Shown: piece after piece, positions 5,463 through 7,260 of the stretch | Layout of the letters: each line of letters opens with the position of its first letter | Position numbering within the stretch: the stretch's first letter is position 1 | Origin: Acidobacteriota bacterium | GTDB lineage: Bacteria; Acidobacteriota; Blastocatellia; Pyrinomonadales; Pyrinomonadaceae | Direction of reading: 5' to 3' | Assembly (NCBI GenBank): GCA_013140875.1 | Contig: JABFSB010000319.1 | Span: 1-7,260 of the forward strand | Length of the DNA: 7,260 bases | The notes under the pieces: model-generated | Seen by the model: only the letters and a program-made list of their open reading frames with translations | Database searches by the model: none | What the model was told of the DNA's origin: nothing | Program-made: the position numbers and the translations under genes

Positions 5463-7260
5463 TGTAAATCCTGGCGAGATAGTCCCTAACCATTCTATCA
5501 CTTGAGAATTGCGGCGTGAGGGTCGCGAGAGCGTCCTTCATCCGTGCGATCCAATTTAGCGGCAGCCCGTTTGGGTCGCGGTCGTAGAACGTCGGAACGA
5601 TCTCGTTTTCAAGGGTGACGTAGAGCGATTCGGCATCGGCGGCGTCGCCCGCGGCTTCATCGGCGTCAGTTTCGAGTTCGCCGATCCTGAATCCGTTGCG
5701 CTCGTTATAGCCTTCGATCCACCAGCCGTCGAGGATCGAAAAGTTCAACGCGCCGTTCATCGCGGCCTTCATGCCGCTGGTGCCGCTGGCCTCGTAAGGA
5801 CGGCGTGGGACGTTCATCCAGACATCGACGCCCTGAACGAGATAACGGGCCACTTCCTGGTCATAGTCCTCGACGAACACGGCCCGGTTTTGCCAGTTGG
5901 ACTCGTGATTGATGCTCATCAATTGCTGCAATATCTGCTTGGCCGTACGGTCCTGGGGATGGGCCTTTCCGGCAAAAACGAACTGGACCGGCCGCTCGGC
6001 ATCATCGACCAATTTGAGCAGCCGCGGCAGATCCGAAAGCAGCAGGTTCCAGCGTTTATAAGCCGCCACGCGACGGGCAAAACCGATAGTCAAAACATCG
6101 GGCGAAAAAAGTTTTCGCGTGTCCCGATGTTCGTTGATCGTTTCGAGCTTGCCGGTCTCTTTTCGCTGCGTTCGTTGACGAAGATACGCGATAAGAATGC
6201 GTTTGAGCATCAAATGCGTCGACCAGACCGACTCATCGCTAAGGTTATGTATTGCGTAGCTCCATCCATCCGCGTCGGCCAGCAGCCGATTCCAGTTTTC
6301 ACCGACCGATGTGCGGTACAGCTCCTGATACAAAGGCGCGACCCAGGTCGGGGCGTGAACGCCATTGGTGACATGCGTGATCGGAACATCGCTCACATCG
6401 GTTTCACCCGGAAACATCGAGAGCCAAAGCTGACGAGACACCTCGCCATGCTTTTCACTCACGCCGTTTGCCGAACGGCACATGCGGATGGCAAGCGGAG
6501 TCATGCCGAACGATTCCTCGGTATTGTCCGGATCGGTACGTCCGAGCGCAAGAAAGTCTTCGCCCGTCAGCTTTAGCGACGTGATAAAGCCGGCGGAAAA
6601 ACAGTTGGTCATGTCCGCGATCGAGAATATATCGTTGCCGGCCGAAACCGGCGTATGCGTGGTGAAAACGCATTGTTCTCGGACGGCGGCGATCGAATCG
6701 ACAAAATGAGCCTCCGCGTTTGCTTCAAGAAATTCACGGGCAAGTTCCAGCGTCAAAAAAGCCGAATGGCCTTCGTTCAAATGAAAAACGGACGGCGAAA
6801 CGCCCAGCTTTCTCAACAGCCGCACACCTCCGATACCGAGCACCTTTTCCTGGACGATTCGCGTTTCGGCACTGCCGCCGTAAAGATGGCCGGTGATCAG
6901 GCGGTCGACCTCGATATTATGCTCGACGTTTGTATCAAGCAGATAAAGCGATATTCGTCCGACGCGGGCCAGCCATGCCTGGGCCATCACTTCGCGGCCG
7001 CGAATGTGGACCGTAATGTACACGCGTTCGCCATTGGCGTCGTTCACCGGAGTCAACGCCAATTCGGTATCGAAAACATCCTGATAATCTTCGGCCTGCC
7101 AGCCGTCATGCGCGATCGTCTGCCGAAAATAGCCGTAACGATAGAGCAGGCCGACGGCCACCAGCGGAATGTTCAGGTCGCTCGCCGACTTAAGCTGGTC
7201 GCCGGCGAGAATGCCGAGACCGCCCGAATACGTAGGCAGGGAATTGTGTACGCCATATTC
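5452..7260 (-). CDS. glgP: Alpha-glucan (glycogen/maltodextrin) phosphorylase, 5' end outside window
   Basis: The visible 602 codons run from the window edge to TAG at 5454-5452; the frame is open to base 7260, so the ATG at 7161 is internal. The fragment begins EYGVHNSLPTYSGGLGILAG and continues through KSASDLNIPLVAVGLLYRYG, the conserved start region of the short alpha-glucan phosphorylase family. Further motifs are NEGHSAFLTLE, FTTHTPVSAGND, THVTNGVHAPTW, IGFARRVAAYKRW, FAGKAHPQD and GTSGMKAAMNG. In the last, the Lys at codon 5769-5767 (residue 498 of the visible part) is the PLP-binding lysine. The enzyme releases glucose-1-phosphate from alpha-1,4-glucans using phosphate, in the cytoplasm. 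From family length (about 700-850 residues, from memory) roughly 100-200 N-terminal residues are missing. No frameshift or lost catalytic residue is seen. It is the upstream visible gene of the run. Confidence 0.95.
   Translation of the reverse strand, partial: EYGVHNSLPTYSGGLGILAGDQLKSASDLNIPLVAVGLLYRYGYFRQTIAHDGWQAEDYQDVFDTELALTPVNDANGERVYITVHIRGREVMAQAWLARVGRISLYLLDTNVEHNIEVDRLITGHLYGGSAETRIVQEKVLGIGGVRLLRKLGVSPSVFHLNEGHSAFLTLELAREFLEANAEAHFVDSIAAVREQCVFTTHTPVSAGNDIFSIADMTNCFSAGFITSLKLTGEDFLALGRTDPDNTEESFGMTPLAIRMCRSANGVSEKHGEVSRQLWLSMFPGETDVSDVPITHVTNGVHAPTWVAPLYQELYRTSVGENWNRLLADADGWSYAIHNLSDESVWSTHLMLKRILIAYLRQRTQRKETGKLETINEHRDTRKLFSPDVLTIGFARRVAAYKRWNLLLSDLPRLLKLVDDAERPVQFVFAGKAHPQDRTAKQILQQLMSINHESNWQNRAVFVEDYDQEVARYLVQGVDVWMNVPRRPYEASGTSGMKAAMNGALNFSILDGWWIEGYNERNGFRIGELETDADEAAGDAADAESLYVTLENEIVPTFYDRDPNGLPLNWIARMKDALATLTPQFSSDRMVRDYLARIYNDA
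5469..5472 (-). promoter_or_regulatory. Shine-Dalgarno that decides the membrane-protein start
   Basis: On the minus strand AGGA is followed by six bases (TTTACA) and ATG at 5462. It lies inside the end of the phosphorylase gene, as expected for overlapping operon genes, and favours this start over the ATG at 5501. Confidence 0.6.

Noticed and set aside
5463..5501. Longer start (ATG at 5501) for the membrane protein
   Set aside because: The start at 5462 has an AGGA at good spacing and a shorter overlap with glgP.
5890..6576. 228-codon open frame on the plus strand inside glgP
   Set aside because: It is antisense to an intact, motif-rich phosphorylase; its translation shows no domain and reflects codon bias of the opposite strand.

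Overview
The window looks like bacterial chromosome with moderate, slightly GC-rich base composition and densely packed genes. I suggest an Acidobacteriota lineage (Blastocatellia/Pyrinomonadaceae-like). The reasons are a zinc-ribbon/TonB fusion, an alpha-glucan phosphorylase of the 'short' family, a YtxJ-type bacillithiol-linked thioredoxin-fold protein, and repeat-rich intergenic DNA. This is inference from gene flavour; no rRNA or marker phylogeny is available here.

Layout. Minus strand, 1-1416: a secreted, metal-site-degenerate M16 peptidase-like protein, followed after 4 bases by the first 37 codons of the UbiE/MenG quinone methyltransferase, cut by the window start. A divergent intergenic region (1417-1704) carries a plausible promoter and a leader hairpin for the plus-strand gene at 1705-3015. 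That gene is the only plus-strand gene. It encodes a membrane protein with an N-terminal cytoplasmic zinc ribbon, one transmembrane helix, a Pro/Gly-rich periplasmic linker and a C-terminal TonB domain. A strong bidirectional hairpin terminator (3039-3070) separates it from a convergent acidic small protein resembling DUF6335 (3093-3470).

From 3515 to 4124 the DNA is rich in repeats: a roughly 95-bp imperfect inverted repeat built from CTTTGTG-like words, a perfect 29-bp inverted repeat with an 18-bp spacer, and a diverged third copy of the 29-bp unit. A 90-residue zinc-ribbon protein gene lies between the last two.

From 4122 to 7260 there is a tight minus-strand run, read right to left: alpha-glucan phosphorylase (5' end outside the window), a polytopic membrane protein overlapping it by 11 bases, YtxJ-like thioredoxin-fold protein (5-base gap), and a DUF971/GBBH-N zinc-binding protein (4-base gap). 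The perfect inverted repeat starts 2 bases past the last stop codon. The spacing supports one transcription unit joining storage-glucan breakdown to redox/thiol and possible metal-handling functions. No tRNA, rRNA, CRISPR array, transposase or phage gene was seen.
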